A stretch of DNA of 64,000 bases from Tersicoccus solisilvae (GTDB taxonomy: Bacteria; Actinomycetota; Actinomycetes; Actinomycetales; Micrococcaceae). Below the pieces are notes generated by a model that saw only the letters and a list, made by a program, of their open reading frames with translations, searched no databases and was not told the origin of the DNA. The first letter of the stretch is position 1. Each line of letters opens with the position of its first letter. The position numbers were made by a program, and so were the translations under genes. Where the stretch lies: the NCBI RefSeq assembly GCF_014643255.1, contig NZ_BMJI01000008.1:49157-113156 (forward strand), read 5' to 3'. Below are positions 8,285 to 15,736 of this stretch, one piece after another.

Positions 8285-9763
8285 GTGGATCTGTCCATCG
8301 TCAACCTCAGTGCACTGCCGCTGGGGTGGGCGATCGCGGTGGCCGCGACCGAGTTCGTGATCCGGCTCGTGGTGCTGGGCATCGTCCCGCACAAGCGGCG
8401 CCCCTCCGTGGCGCTGGGCTGGCTGCTGGCGATCTACCTGATCCCCTTCGTCGGGTTGATCCTGTTCCTGCTGCTGGGCAGCCACAGGCTGCCCCGGGCC
8501 CGGCGGGAGAAGCAGGTGGAGATGAACCGGCTGATCCGGGAGAACTCCCCGCCCGACGCCGTGATCGGCGACGACCGGCCGTTGCCGATCTGGGTGCGCT
8601 CGACCGCGGTGATGAACGACCGGCTGGGGGCGCTGCCCATGACCGCCGGCAACGACCTGACCCTGCTGGACGGCTACGACACCGCCTACACGGCGATGGT
8701 GGAGGCGGTCCGCGCGGCCCGGCGCTACGTGCACGTCGAGTTCTACATCGCCGCGGAGGACCCGGCGACGGCGCCGCTGCTGGACGCCCTCGACGACGCC
8801 GTCGCCCGCGGGGTCACCGTCCGGTTCCTGCTCGACCACCTCGGCTCGGCCGGGTACCCGGGCTACCCGGAGCTGGTGCGGCGGCTCGACGCGTCGGGGG
8901 TGCAGTGGGCCCGCATGCTGCCCTTCCGGCCGTGGAAGCTGGAGTACACGCGGCCGGACCTGCGCAACCACCGCAAGATCGTCGTCATCGACGGCGACGT
9001 CGCGTTCACGGGGTCGCAGAACTGCATCGACCGGTCCTACAACAAGCGGCGCAACCGGCGCCGGGGCCTGCGGTGGGAGGACCTGTGGGTGCACGCCACG
9101 GGGCCCGTCGTGGACGCGCTGAACGCCCTCTTCGTCACCGACTGGTATTCCGAGACGGACGAGCTGCTCGTGCACGAGGCGCAGGACGAGCTGCCGGCAG
9201 AGGCGTCCGGCGGCCTGATGTGCCAGGTTGTCCCGTCCGGACCCGGCTTCGAGAACGAGAACAACCTGCGGATGATCAACACGGTGCTCTACCACGCCCA
9301 GGAGCGGGTGGACATCGTCAGCCCCTACTTCGTCCCGGACGAGTCGTCCCTGTCCGCCGTCACCAGCGCGGCCCAGCGCGGCGTGCGGATCAACCTCTAC
9401 GTCAGCGAGATCAGCGACCAGTTCTTCGTCTACCACGCGCAGCGCTCCTACTACGAGGAGCTGATGGAGGCCGGCGTGACCATCTACCTGTACCGCTCGC
9501 CGACCATCCTGCACACCAAGGCGATCCTGATCGACCAGGAGGTCGCCGTCGTCGGGTCCTCCAACATGGACATGCGCTCGTTCGCCCTCAACCTCGAGGT
9601 GTCCACCCTCGTGCACGGCGGCGCCTTCGTCACCGACCTCGACCGCGTCGTGGCCCGCTACCGGGCGAACAGCGCCGTGCTCGAACTCGATCAGTGGCGC
9701 CAGCGTCCCCTCGGCGTGAAGTTCCTCGACAACGTCTGCCGCCTCACCAGCGCCCTGATGTGA
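8285..9763 (+). CDS. cls: Cardiolipin synthase (phospholipase D family)
   Basis: A 492-aa membrane enzyme that makes cardiolipin from phosphatidyl precursors. The first 65 residues hold two hydrophobic helices (AIAVAATEFVIRLVVLGIV and WLLAIYLIPFVGLILFLLL). Two HKD motifs follow: NHRKIVVID with His229, Lys231 and Asp236, and LHTKAILID with His410, Lys412 and Asp417, each followed by the usual GSQN/GSSN. Length fits bacterial Cls. GTG 8285 was chosen because a TACACT -10 box sits 6 nt upstream (leaderless arrangement). The 3' end overlaps the convergent acs gene by 20 bp. Confidence 0.93.
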   Translation: MDLSIVNLSALPLGWAIAVAATEFVIRLVVLGIVPHKRRPSVALGWLLAIYLIPFVGLILFLLLGSHRLPRARREKQVEMNRLIRENSPPDAVIGDDRPLPIWVRSTAVMNDRLGALPMTAGNDLTLLDGYDTAYTAMVEAVRAARRYVHVEFYIAAEDPATAPLLDALDDAVARGVTVRFLLDHLGSAGYPGYPELVRRLDASGVQWARMLPFRPWKLEYTRPDLRNHRKIVVIDGDVAFTGSQNCIDRSYNKRRNRRRGLRWEDLWVHATGPVVDALNALFVTDWYSETDELLVHEAQDELPAEASGGLMCQVVPSGPGFENENNLRMINTVLYHAQERVDIVSPYFVPDESSLSAVTSAAQRGVRINLYVSEISDQFFVYHAQRSYYEELMEAGVTIYLYRSPTILHTKAILIDQEVAVVGSSNMDMRSFALNLEVSTLVHGGAFVTDLDRVVARYRANSAVLELDQWRQRPLGVKFLDNVCRLTSALM

Positions 9764-11927
9764 CGGGCCCTCGCCGGGCCGCCACCGCGCGCGCGATGCC
9801 GTCGACCGACGACTCGTCCTGCAGGCTCGTGGTGTCCCCGAGCGTCGTGCCCTCCCACAGCTGGGTGAGGAGGCGCCGCATGATCTTCCCGGACCGGGTC
9901 TTGGGCAGGTCCGGCACCGGGACGAGCACCTTCGGCTTGGCGATCGGGCCGATCACCGCGCCGACGTGGGCGCGCAGCTCGTCCGCGGACACCGTGGATC
10001 CCGGGCGCAGCACCACGAAGGCGGCGACGGCGTGGCCCGTGAGCGGGTCGCCGACCGGCGCGCAGCCGGCCTCGATCACGTCCGGGTGGGTCACGAGCGC
10101 CGACTCGATCTCGATCGTCGAGAGCCGGTGCCCGGAGATGTTGATGACGTCGTCCACCCGGCCGAGGATCCAGATGTCACCGTCCTCGTCGTACCGGCCG
10201 CCGTCGCCGGCGAAGAACCAGCCCTGCTCGGCGTACTGGCGCCAGTAGGAGTCGGCGTAGCGCTGCGGGTCCTTCCACACGGTGCGCGCGATCGAGGGGC
10301 CGATGGCGTCGACGACGACGAAGCCCTGCGCGCCGGGCGCGGTCCGGTTCCCCTCCTCGTCGACGACGGACGCGTTCACGCCGGGCAGAGCCCGCGTCGC
10401 GCAGCCCGGCTTCGGGCCGCCCGGCTCGCCGTCCTCGCGGTCGAACGCGGCGTCGTGCGGGCGGGGCGAGAGGATGGTGGACCCGGTCTCGGACTGCCAC
10501 CACGTGTCGATCACGGATGCCGCGCCGCCGCCGATATGCTGCCGGAACCAGCGCCACGCCTCGGGGTTGGTCGCCTCCCCGACGGTGCCGATCAGGCGGA
10601 TCGAGTCGAGGTTGTAGGTGGCCGGGATGCCGTCCGGGAACGCGCCCATCAGGGAGCGGACCAGGGTCGGCGCCGTGTAGTAGGTGGTGACGCCGTAGCG
10701 TTCGATGATCTCCGGGTGCCGGCCGAAGTGCGGGGTGTTCGGCGTGCCCTCGTAGATCACCTCGGTGACGCCGTTGACGAGCGGGCCGTAGATCTCGTAG
10801 GTGTGGGCGGTGACCCACGCCAGGTCCGCGGTGCACCAGTGCACGGTGGCGTCCCGGCGGGCCGGGTCCACGGCGGTGGAGAGCTCGTCGACCTTCCTCT
10901 CCCCGGCTGCGCCGGCCGCCTCGGGCAGCAGGTCGAACAGCAGCGCGTGCGTGTACGCGGTCTGCACCAGGTAGCCGCCCATCGTGTGCACGAGCCCCTT
11001 GGGCCGGCCGGTGGTGCCGGACGTGTACATGAGGAACAGGGGCGACTCGGCGTCGAACGCGACCGGGGTGTGCGTGTCCGGGACGGTGGCGAGCAGCTCG
11101 TGCCACCACACGTCCCGGCCCTCGGTCCAGGGCACCGCGCTCTCGGCGGTGGACCTGGCGCCACGGGCGCCGACCGGGACGACGCCGGGGCGCGCGCTCG
11201 CGGCGCCGGGCTTGGCGGTGCGGCGCACGACGACGACGTGCTCGATGCTGTTGGTGCCGCTGACGGCCTGGTCCGCGTTCTGCTTCACCGGCACGGCCGC
11301 GCCACGGCGGTACTGCCCGTCGGAGGTGACGAGGACCTTCGCGCCGGTGTCCTCGACCCGGAAGCGCAGCGCCTCGGCGGAGAAGCCGCCGAACACGAGG
11401 GAGTGGACGGCACCGATCCGGGCGCAGGCGAGGGTGATGATGACGGTCTCGGGGATGACGGGCAGGTAGACGACCACCCGGTCCCCCGCCACGACGCCGA
11501 GCGTCTCCAGCGCGTTGGCGGCGCGGCTGACCTCCCGCTGCAGGTCCGCGTACGTGTAGGTGTGCCGGTCGCCGGGTTCGCCCTCGAAGTGCAGGGCCAC
11601 GTGGCCGCCGCGGCCGGCCTCGACGTGCCGGTCCACGCAGTTGTACGCCACGTTCAGCGTCCCGCCGGCGAACCACTCGATCACCGGCGGTGCGAACACG
11701 GGCTCGCCGTCATCGGTGACCTGCCCGGGAAGCGCCACGGCCGGCTCGAACCGGTGCGCGGTGTGCCAGGGCTGCGCCCAGTCGAGGCGCTGCGCCTGCC
11801 GCTCCCAGAATGCGACCCGCGCGTCGTCGCCGGCGTGCGCCGGATTGACGACGTCCCCGCGCCGCTCGTCCGCGACGGTCAGGGCGTTCACCTGCGCGTC
11901 GTCCATCTCGATCGCTCCCTGCGTCAT
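9744..11927 (-). CDS. acs: Acetyl-CoA synthetase-like acyl-CoA ligase
   Basis: A 727-aa adenylate-forming enzyme with the Acs pattern: WFAGGTLNVAYNCVDRH, the P-loop YTSGTTGRPKG, the block TVHWCTADLAWVTAHTYEIYGPL, DTWWQSETGS, FAGDGGRYDEDG and the C-terminal PKTRSGKIMRR whose Lys is needed for adenylation. It is longer than typical Acs (about 650 aa), because of an Ala/Gly/Arg-rich insertion after the SIEHVVVVRRT strand and a long tail. The start ATG 11927 overlaps the ssuC stop as ATGA, so it is translationally coupled to the sulfonate transporter. This is unusual and could mean a sulfur-related acyl substrate, or acetyl-CoA supply for O-acetylhomoserine. Substrate inferred from family only. 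Confidence 0.88.
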   Translation of the reverse strand: MTQGAIEMDDAQVNALTVADERRGDVVNPAHAGDDARVAFWERQAQRLDWAQPWHTAHRFEPAVALPGQVTDDGEPVFAPPVIEWFAGGTLNVAYNCVDRHVEAGRGGHVALHFEGEPGDRHTYTYADLQREVSRAANALETLGVVAGDRVVVYLPVIPETVIITLACARIGAVHSLVFGGFSAEALRFRVEDTGAKVLVTSDGQYRRGAAVPVKQNADQAVSGTNSIEHVVVVRRTAKPGAASARPGVVPVGARGARSTAESAVPWTEGRDVWWHELLATVPDTHTPVAFDAESPLFLMYTSGTTGRPKGLVHTMGGYLVQTAYTHALLFDLLPEAAGAAGERKVDELSTAVDPARRDATVHWCTADLAWVTAHTYEIYGPLVNGVTEVIYEGTPNTPHFGRHPEIIERYGVTTYYTAPTLVRSLMGAFPDGIPATYNLDSIRLIGTVGEATNPEAWRWFRQHIGGGAASVIDTWWQSETGSTILSPRPHDAAFDREDGEPGGPKPGCATRALPGVNASVVDEEGNRTAPGAQGFVVVDAIGPSIARTVWKDPQRYADSYWRQYAEQGWFFAGDGGRYDEDGDIWILGRVDDVINISGHRLSTIEIESALVTHPDVIEAGCAPVGDPLTGHAVAAFVVLRPGSTVSADELRAHVGAVIGPIAKPKVLVPVPDLPKTRSGKIMRRLLTQLWEGTTLGDTTSLQDESSVDGIARAVAARRGPVTSGRW

Positions 11928-12775
11928 GCCCATCTCCGTTCCGCGGCGCGCTGCGCCAGGCCCAGCAGCGCGTCGGTGACCTTCCCGATGACGGCGAGCA
12001 GCACGATCGCGAGCAGCAGCCGGTCCGTCCGTCCATTGTTCTGCGAATCGATGAGCAGGAAGCCCAGGCCCATCGAGGAGGCGAGCAACTCGGCCGCGAC
12101 GAGGAACAGCCAGGCCTGGGCCAGCGCCAGCCGCAGACCGGAGACGACGGCGGGCAGGATGGCCGGCAGCTGGACCGCGCCCAGCAGCCGCACGCCCCGG
12201 TAGCCGAAGGCCCGGCCGGCCTCGACCAGGTGCGGGTCGACGTGCCGCAGCGCCGTCGCGACCGTCGTGTAGACGGGGAAGAACGCGCCGATGGCGATGA
12301 GCAGGACCTTGGAGTTCTCCCCGATGCCGATCCACAGCAGCAGCAGCGGCACCCAGGCCAGCGAGGGGACCGCCCGGAAGGCGCCGATCGTCGGGGCGAA
12401 CAGCAGCGAGGAGACGCGGGAAAGCCCGATCAGCGCGCCGGCGGCCAGGCCGGCCGCGGCGCCGAGGACGAAGCCGAGCAGCACCCGCTGCGTGGAGATC
12501 CCGATGTGGGTGCCGAGCTGGCCGCGCCGGAGCAGGTCGGCCCCGGCGGCGAGGACGTCGCCGGGCGGGGGCAGCTGCACGGGTGTGAACACGCCGAGCG
12601 CCGTGACCGCCTGCCACAGGGCGAGCAGGAGCAGGGGGACGACGAGGCCGGCGGCCCAGCGGATGCCGCGCGGCAGGACCCGGCGACGTCCCGGCACCAC
12701 GGGCGACAGGTGGCGTGGCGGTGCCGGGACCGCCGTGGGGGCGTCGACCCGGGCGCCGGGGGCAGGGGTGCTCAC
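11924..12775 (-). CDS. ssuC: Aliphatic sulfonate ABC transporter permease SsuC
   Basis: A 283-aa inner-membrane permease of the SsuC/TauC/NitT type with about six helices. The cytoplasmic EAA loop is EAGRAFGYRGVRLLG, and the region GAFRAVPSLAWVPLLLLWIG is typical of the family. The GTG start overlaps the ssuA stop as GTGA, and its own stop overlaps acs as ATGA. It is the membrane channel for the lipoprotein and ATPase encoded upstream. A longer in-frame reading further upstream runs through ssuA on another frame and is not real. Confidence 0.92.
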   Translation of the reverse strand: MSTPAPGARVDAPTAVPAPPRHLSPVVPGRRRVLPRGIRWAAGLVVPLLLLALWQAVTALGVFTPVQLPPPGDVLAAGADLLRRGQLGTHIGISTQRVLLGFVLGAAAGLAAGALIGLSRVSSLLFAPTIGAFRAVPSLAWVPLLLLWIGIGENSKVLLIAIGAFFPVYTTVATALRHVDPHLVEAGRAFGYRGVRLLGAVQLPAILPAVVSGLRLALAQAWLFLVAAELLASSMGLGFLLIDSQNNGRTDRLLLAIVLLAVIGKVTDALLGLAQRAAERRWA

Positions 12776-13839
12776 TTGGTGGTCACCGCCGACGGGTCGG
12801 CCGCCTCGACGAGGTCGTCGTCGAGCAGGGCGTTCAGCGCGGAGTCGACGGTGGCGGCGTCCTTGACGTCCCCGGAGTCGACGATGATCGTGCCGACCTT
12901 CTCCAGCACGGCGCGCTGCTTCGCGCCCGGGGCCGGGTCCACGCCGAGGTTCGTGCGGGCGATGACCTTCGTGGCGACGGCCTGGTCGATGCCGGCGGTC
13001 TCGGCGAGGATGCCGGCGGTCTCCGCCGGGTGCGCCTTGGCCCACGCCCTGGCCGCCTCGTACGTGTTCACGACGGTCTGGGCGATCTCGGGCTGGTTCT
13101 TGAGGAAGTCCTCGCGGGCGTTGAGGAACCCGTAGGTGTTGAACGCGACGTTGCGGGAGAAGAGTTTGTCGCCGTCCTTCTCGGCGGCGGCCATGATCGG
13201 GTCGAGCCCGGCCCACGCCTGGACGGAGCCGTTGTCGAGCGCGGTGCGGCCGTCGGCGTGCTGCAGGTTCTGCACGGTGACGTCGGAGGCCTTCAGGCCG
13301 TTCGCGGCGAGGGACTGCAGCAGGAAGAAGTAGGGGTCGGTGCCCTTCGTCGCGGCCACGGACTTGCCCTTCAGGTCGGCCACCGAGGTGATGCCGGAGT
13401 CCCTCGTCGTCACCAGTGCGGACCACTCGGGCTGGGAGTAGATGTCGACGGTGCGGATCGGGGAGCCGTTGGCGCGGGCCAGCAGGGCGGCCGAGCCGGC
13501 GGTGGAGCCGACGTCGATGGCGCCCGAGCGCAGGGCCTCGTTGGCCTTGTTCGAGCCGGCCGACTGCACCCAGGTCACGCTCACGCCCTGCTTCTTCAGC
13601 GCGTCCTCGAGCCAGCCCTTCTGCTTGATCACCAGGGAGAGCGGGTTGTAGGTGGCGAAGTCGATGGTCAGGGTCTTCGCGCTGCCCCCGGCGCCACCCG
13701 CGGCCGCGGCGGTCGAGGTGCCGGAGCCCTCACCCGCGCAGCCGGTGAGGGTGAGGGTGAGGGTCGCGGCGGTGACGACGGCGACGGCGGTGAGGGCGGA
13801 GCGGACGAGACGAACGGGACGAACGGCACGGCGGGTCAT
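12772..13839 (-). CDS. ssuA: Aliphatic sulfonate ABC transporter substrate-binding lipoprotein SsuA
   Basis: A 355-aa lipoprotein. The N-terminus MTRRAVRPVRL plus a hydrophobic stretch ends in the lipobox LTGC. The rest fits the SsuA/NMT1 fold: DFATYNPLSLVIKQKGWLEDAL, GSNKANEALRSGAIDVG, GSPIRTVDIYSQPEWSALV. It captures sulfonates outside the membrane and passes them to SsuC. It follows ssuB after a 115-bp gap and overlaps ssuC. Expression is expected to fall when SAM is plentiful because a SAM riboswitch heads the transcript. Exact ligand (taurine, alkanesulfonate or another) is not visible. Confidence 0.9.
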   Translation of the reverse strand: MTRRAVRPVRLVRSALTAVAVVTAATLTLTLTGCAGEGSGTSTAAAAGGAGGSAKTLTIDFATYNPLSLVIKQKGWLEDALKKQGVSVTWVQSAGSNKANEALRSGAIDVGSTAGSAALLARANGSPIRTVDIYSQPEWSALVTTRDSGITSVADLKGKSVAATKGTDPYFFLLQSLAANGLKASDVTVQNLQHADGRTALDNGSVQAWAGLDPIMAAAEKDGDKLFSRNVAFNTYGFLNAREDFLKNQPEIAQTVVNTYEAARAWAKAHPAETAGILAETAGIDQAVATKVIARTNLGVDPAPGAKQRAVLEKVGTIIVDSGDVKDAATVDSALNALLDDDLVEAADPSAVTTK

Positions 13840-13954
13840 GGTGATCCTGTCGATGGCAGTGGACGGTGAGCGCAGAACGGGCAGAACGGGGTGGAGCGGA
13901 CGACGGCCGGCACGGACGAGCTACGGCGGACGGCGGCGTCCGGTGCGGGACCGG

Positions 13955-14806
13955 TCAGTGGGTGTCGACGCCGAGGGCGGTGAACAGATCGGCCCGCATG
14001 CGGGCCAGGTCGGCCGAGCCGCGGTCGCGCGGCCGGTCGCCGGGCACCACGTGCACGGACCGGACGCCCGCCGGTGCGGCGGAGGATCCGGTGTCGCCGT
14101 CGGCGGGGCCGAGCAGCACGATCCGGTCGGCGAGCTGGAGGGCCTCGTCGACGTCGTGCGTGACGAGCAGGATGGTGGCCGGGGAGGCGGCGTGCACCGA
14201 GAGCAGCAGGTCCTGCATCTTCAACCGGGTCAGGGCGTCGAGCGCGCCGAACGGCTCGTCGAGCAACAGCACGTGCGGGTCGCGGGCCAGCGCCCGGGCC
14301 AGGGACGCGCGCTGCGCCATGCCGCCGGAGACGGCACGGGGCCGGTGACCGGCGAACTCGGAGAGGCCGACCAGCGCGAGCAGCTCGTCGATGCGGGCGT
14401 CCTCGGCGGCCGTGCGCCGGCGGTGCGTGCGGGGCAGGCCGAGGGCGACGTTCTCGCGCAGGGTGCGCCACGGTAGCAGCCGCGGCTCCTGGAACGCGAC
14501 GGCGCAGCGCGGGTCGAAGGGCCGGACGGCGACGTCGCCGATGGCGACGGAGCCGGTGGTCGGGGCGTCCAGGCCCGCGGCGAGGCGCAGCAGGGTGGAC
14601 TTGCCGCAGCCGCTGGGCCCGAGCACGGCGATCACCTCGCCCGGCTCGACGTGGAGGTCGACGTCGACGAGGACGTCGTGGGGACCGAAGCGGCGACCGA
14701 CGCCGCGCAGGGTGATGCCGGCGTCGGCGCCGCTCCAGAAGTCCGGGGCGTCCGCCGGGTCGGCGACGCCGGAGGCAGCGCTGCGCGCGGGAGAGAACAG
14801 GGACAC
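13955..14806 (-). CDS. ssuB: Aliphatic sulfonate ABC transporter ATP-binding protein SsuB
   Basis: A 283-aa ATPase with Walker A GPSGCGKST, the Q-loop AFQEPRLLPWRTLRENVALG, signature VSGGMAQRAS, Walker B HVLLLDEPFGALDALT and switch LLVTHD. The EPRLLPW block is characteristic of SsuB/TauB. The start is GTG 14806, with GGAG 9-12 nt upstream inside the 3' strand of the SAM riboswitch P1 stem. This suggests translational control. It is the first gene of ssuB-ssuA-ssuC-acs. Confidence 0.92.
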   Translation of the reverse strand: MSLFSPARSAASGVADPADAPDFWSGADAGITLRGVGRRFGPHDVLVDVDLHVEPGEVIAVLGPSGCGKSTLLRLAAGLDAPTTGSVAIGDVAVRPFDPRCAVAFQEPRLLPWRTLRENVALGLPRTHRRRTAAEDARIDELLALVGLSEFAGHRPRAVSGGMAQRASLARALARDPHVLLLDEPFGALDALTRLKMQDLLLSVHAASPATILLVTHDVDEALQLADRIVLLGPADGDTGSSAAPAGVRSVHVVPGDRPRDRGSADLARMRADLFTALGVDTH

Positions 14807-14818
14807 GTCAGATCAACT

Positions 14819-14905
14819 CCATCGATCCTGGCGGTAGCACCCTTCCGACGGATCGGTGGGTTGCTGCGGCGTCGCTGAGCCAGATCTCTCGGCCGCTCGG
14901 GATGG
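14819..14905 (-). ncRNA. SAM-I (S-box) riboswitch upstream of ssuB
   Basis: On the minus strand the leader reads CCATC...GAGCGGCCGAGAGATCTGG...GACGCCGCAGCAACC...AAGGGTGCTACCGCCAGG...GATGG. It contains the conserved S-box blocks: GAGAGA, the GCAACC segment and GGTGCTAnnnCCAG, closed by P1 CCATC/GATGG. The 5' 26 nt are identical to the second riboswitch at 15537. The closing P1 strand GATGGAG contains the likely ribosome binding site of ssuB, 12 nt from its GTG, which points to control of translation initiation. An upstream promoter TTGCCC-N19-TACAGT (14945-14915) is plausible but weak. Confidence 0.85.
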
Positions 14906-14914
14906 TATGCGGCC

Positions 14915-14945
14915 ACTGTAGCGGCACGACGGGAGGCGGGGGCAA
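14915..14945 (-). promoter_or_regulatory. Putative promoter of the ssuBAC-acs transcript
   Basis: Minus-strand TTGCCC (14945-14940), 19-nt spacer, TACAGT (14920-14915), placed just upstream of the SAM aptamer. The spacer is long and both boxes are imperfect. Confidence 0.4.
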
Positions 14946-15030
14946 CTCGCCCGCGGCCGCCCCCGCCACGAACCGTCACACGCCCGCCGCCCGAACGCCA
15001 GGCAGAAAGGTGGGGGCGGAGAATGGGCTC

Positions 15031-15456
15031 ATGAGCCACCGGAACGATCCCGAGACGATCCGCCGCCTGCTCACGACGCCGGGCCGGTGGGCGGTCGTCG
15101 GCTTGAGCGACAACCCCCGCCGGGTCGCCCCCCGGATCGCCGCGATGCTGCGGGACCGGCTCGGCATGGCGATCGTGCCGGTCAACCCGCGCGGCGAGCC
15201 GGCCCTCGGAGAACCGGGGTACCGCACGCTCGCCGACGCCGCACGGGCCGAGGGCCGCCTCGACGTCGTGGACTGCTTCGTCAACTCGACGAGGGTCGGC
15301 GCCGTCGTGGACCAGGCGATCGCCGTGGGAGCCGGCGCCGTGTGGCTGCAGCTCGGCGTGATCGACGAGGCGGCCGCGGCCCGCGCGGCCGCGGCCGGGC
15401 TCGACGTCGTGATGGACACCTGCCCCGCGATCGAGGCGCCGCGCTTCGGGTTGTGA
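15031..15456 (+). CDS. CoA-binding domain protein (YccU family)
   Basis: A 141-aa Rossmann-type CoA-binding protein: WAVVGLSDNPRRVAPRIAAML near the N-terminus, IVPVNPRG, then DVVDCFVNSTRVGAVVDQAI and GAVWLQLGV, ending in VVMDTCPAIEAPR. Family proteins bind CoA or an acyl-CoA. Their biochemical role is not settled. It lies between two SAM riboswitches and is a paralogue of the gene at 18298 behind metY, so a role in sulfur or acyl-CoA metabolism is likely by context. The ATG at 15031 was chosen because AGGTGGGGGCGGAG precedes it; GAGAAT 6 nt upstream could be a leaderless -10 box. The longer in-frame upstream reading would run into the riboswitch region. Confidence 0.85.
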   Translation: MSHRNDPETIRRLLTTPGRWAVVGLSDNPRRVAPRIAAMLRDRLGMAIVPVNPRGEPALGEPGYRTLADAARAEGRLDVVDCFVNSTRVGAVVDQAIAVGAGAVWLQLGVIDEAAAARAAAAGLDVVMDTCPAIEAPRFGL

Positions 15457-15499
15457 CGTGGCGCCGCCGGCACCCATGACGCCGCATGGCGGACCCGGG

Positions 15500-15529
15500 T
15501 TGATCCACGCGGGCCGGGCATCGCACAAT
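15500..15529 (+). promoter_or_regulatory. Putative sigma70-type promoter of the sfnG operon
   Basis: TTGATC (15500-15505), 18-nt spacer, CACAAT (15524-15529), 8 bp before the SAM aptamer. Position and boxes fit a promoter for the riboswitch-sfnG-metY transcript. Confidence 0.5.
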
Positions 15530-15536
15530 GGCAGCG

Positions 15537-15631
15537 CCATCCCGAGCGGCCGAGAGATCTGGATCGATGACGCCGCAGCAACCGTGGTCGAAGAACCGCT
15601 GACCACACGGTGCTACCGCCAGAAGCGATGG
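15537..15631 (+). ncRNA. SAM-I (S-box) riboswitch upstream of sfnG
   Basis: P1 is CCATC (15537-15541) pairing with GATGG (15627-15631). The internal blocks GAGAGATCTGG, GACGCCGCAGCAACC, the variable hairpin GTGGTC...GACCAC, and CGGTGCTACCGCCAG match the S-box consensus as found in actinobacteria. About 105 nt separate it from the sfnG ATG. This stretch contains GTTCC...CCGG and CCGGGAAC, which could fold into an alternative expression-platform stem. High SAM should switch off sfnG, metY and the following CoA-binding gene. Confidence 0.85.
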
Positions 15632-15736
15632 AAGAGAGCGCACAGCAATCTTGAGCATCGAGCAGGCCGTTCCCTGCCCGGATGCGCACATTGCCGGGAA
15701 CCGCAGCGGTCCGTCCAGCAGAAGGAAAGCGTCCCG

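Noticed and set aside
9744..11927. Calling the acs-like enzyme a sulfoacetate-CoA ligase
   Set aside because: Context is suggestive, but motifs seen are those of general acetyl-CoA synthetases and no residue supports a sulfonated substrate.
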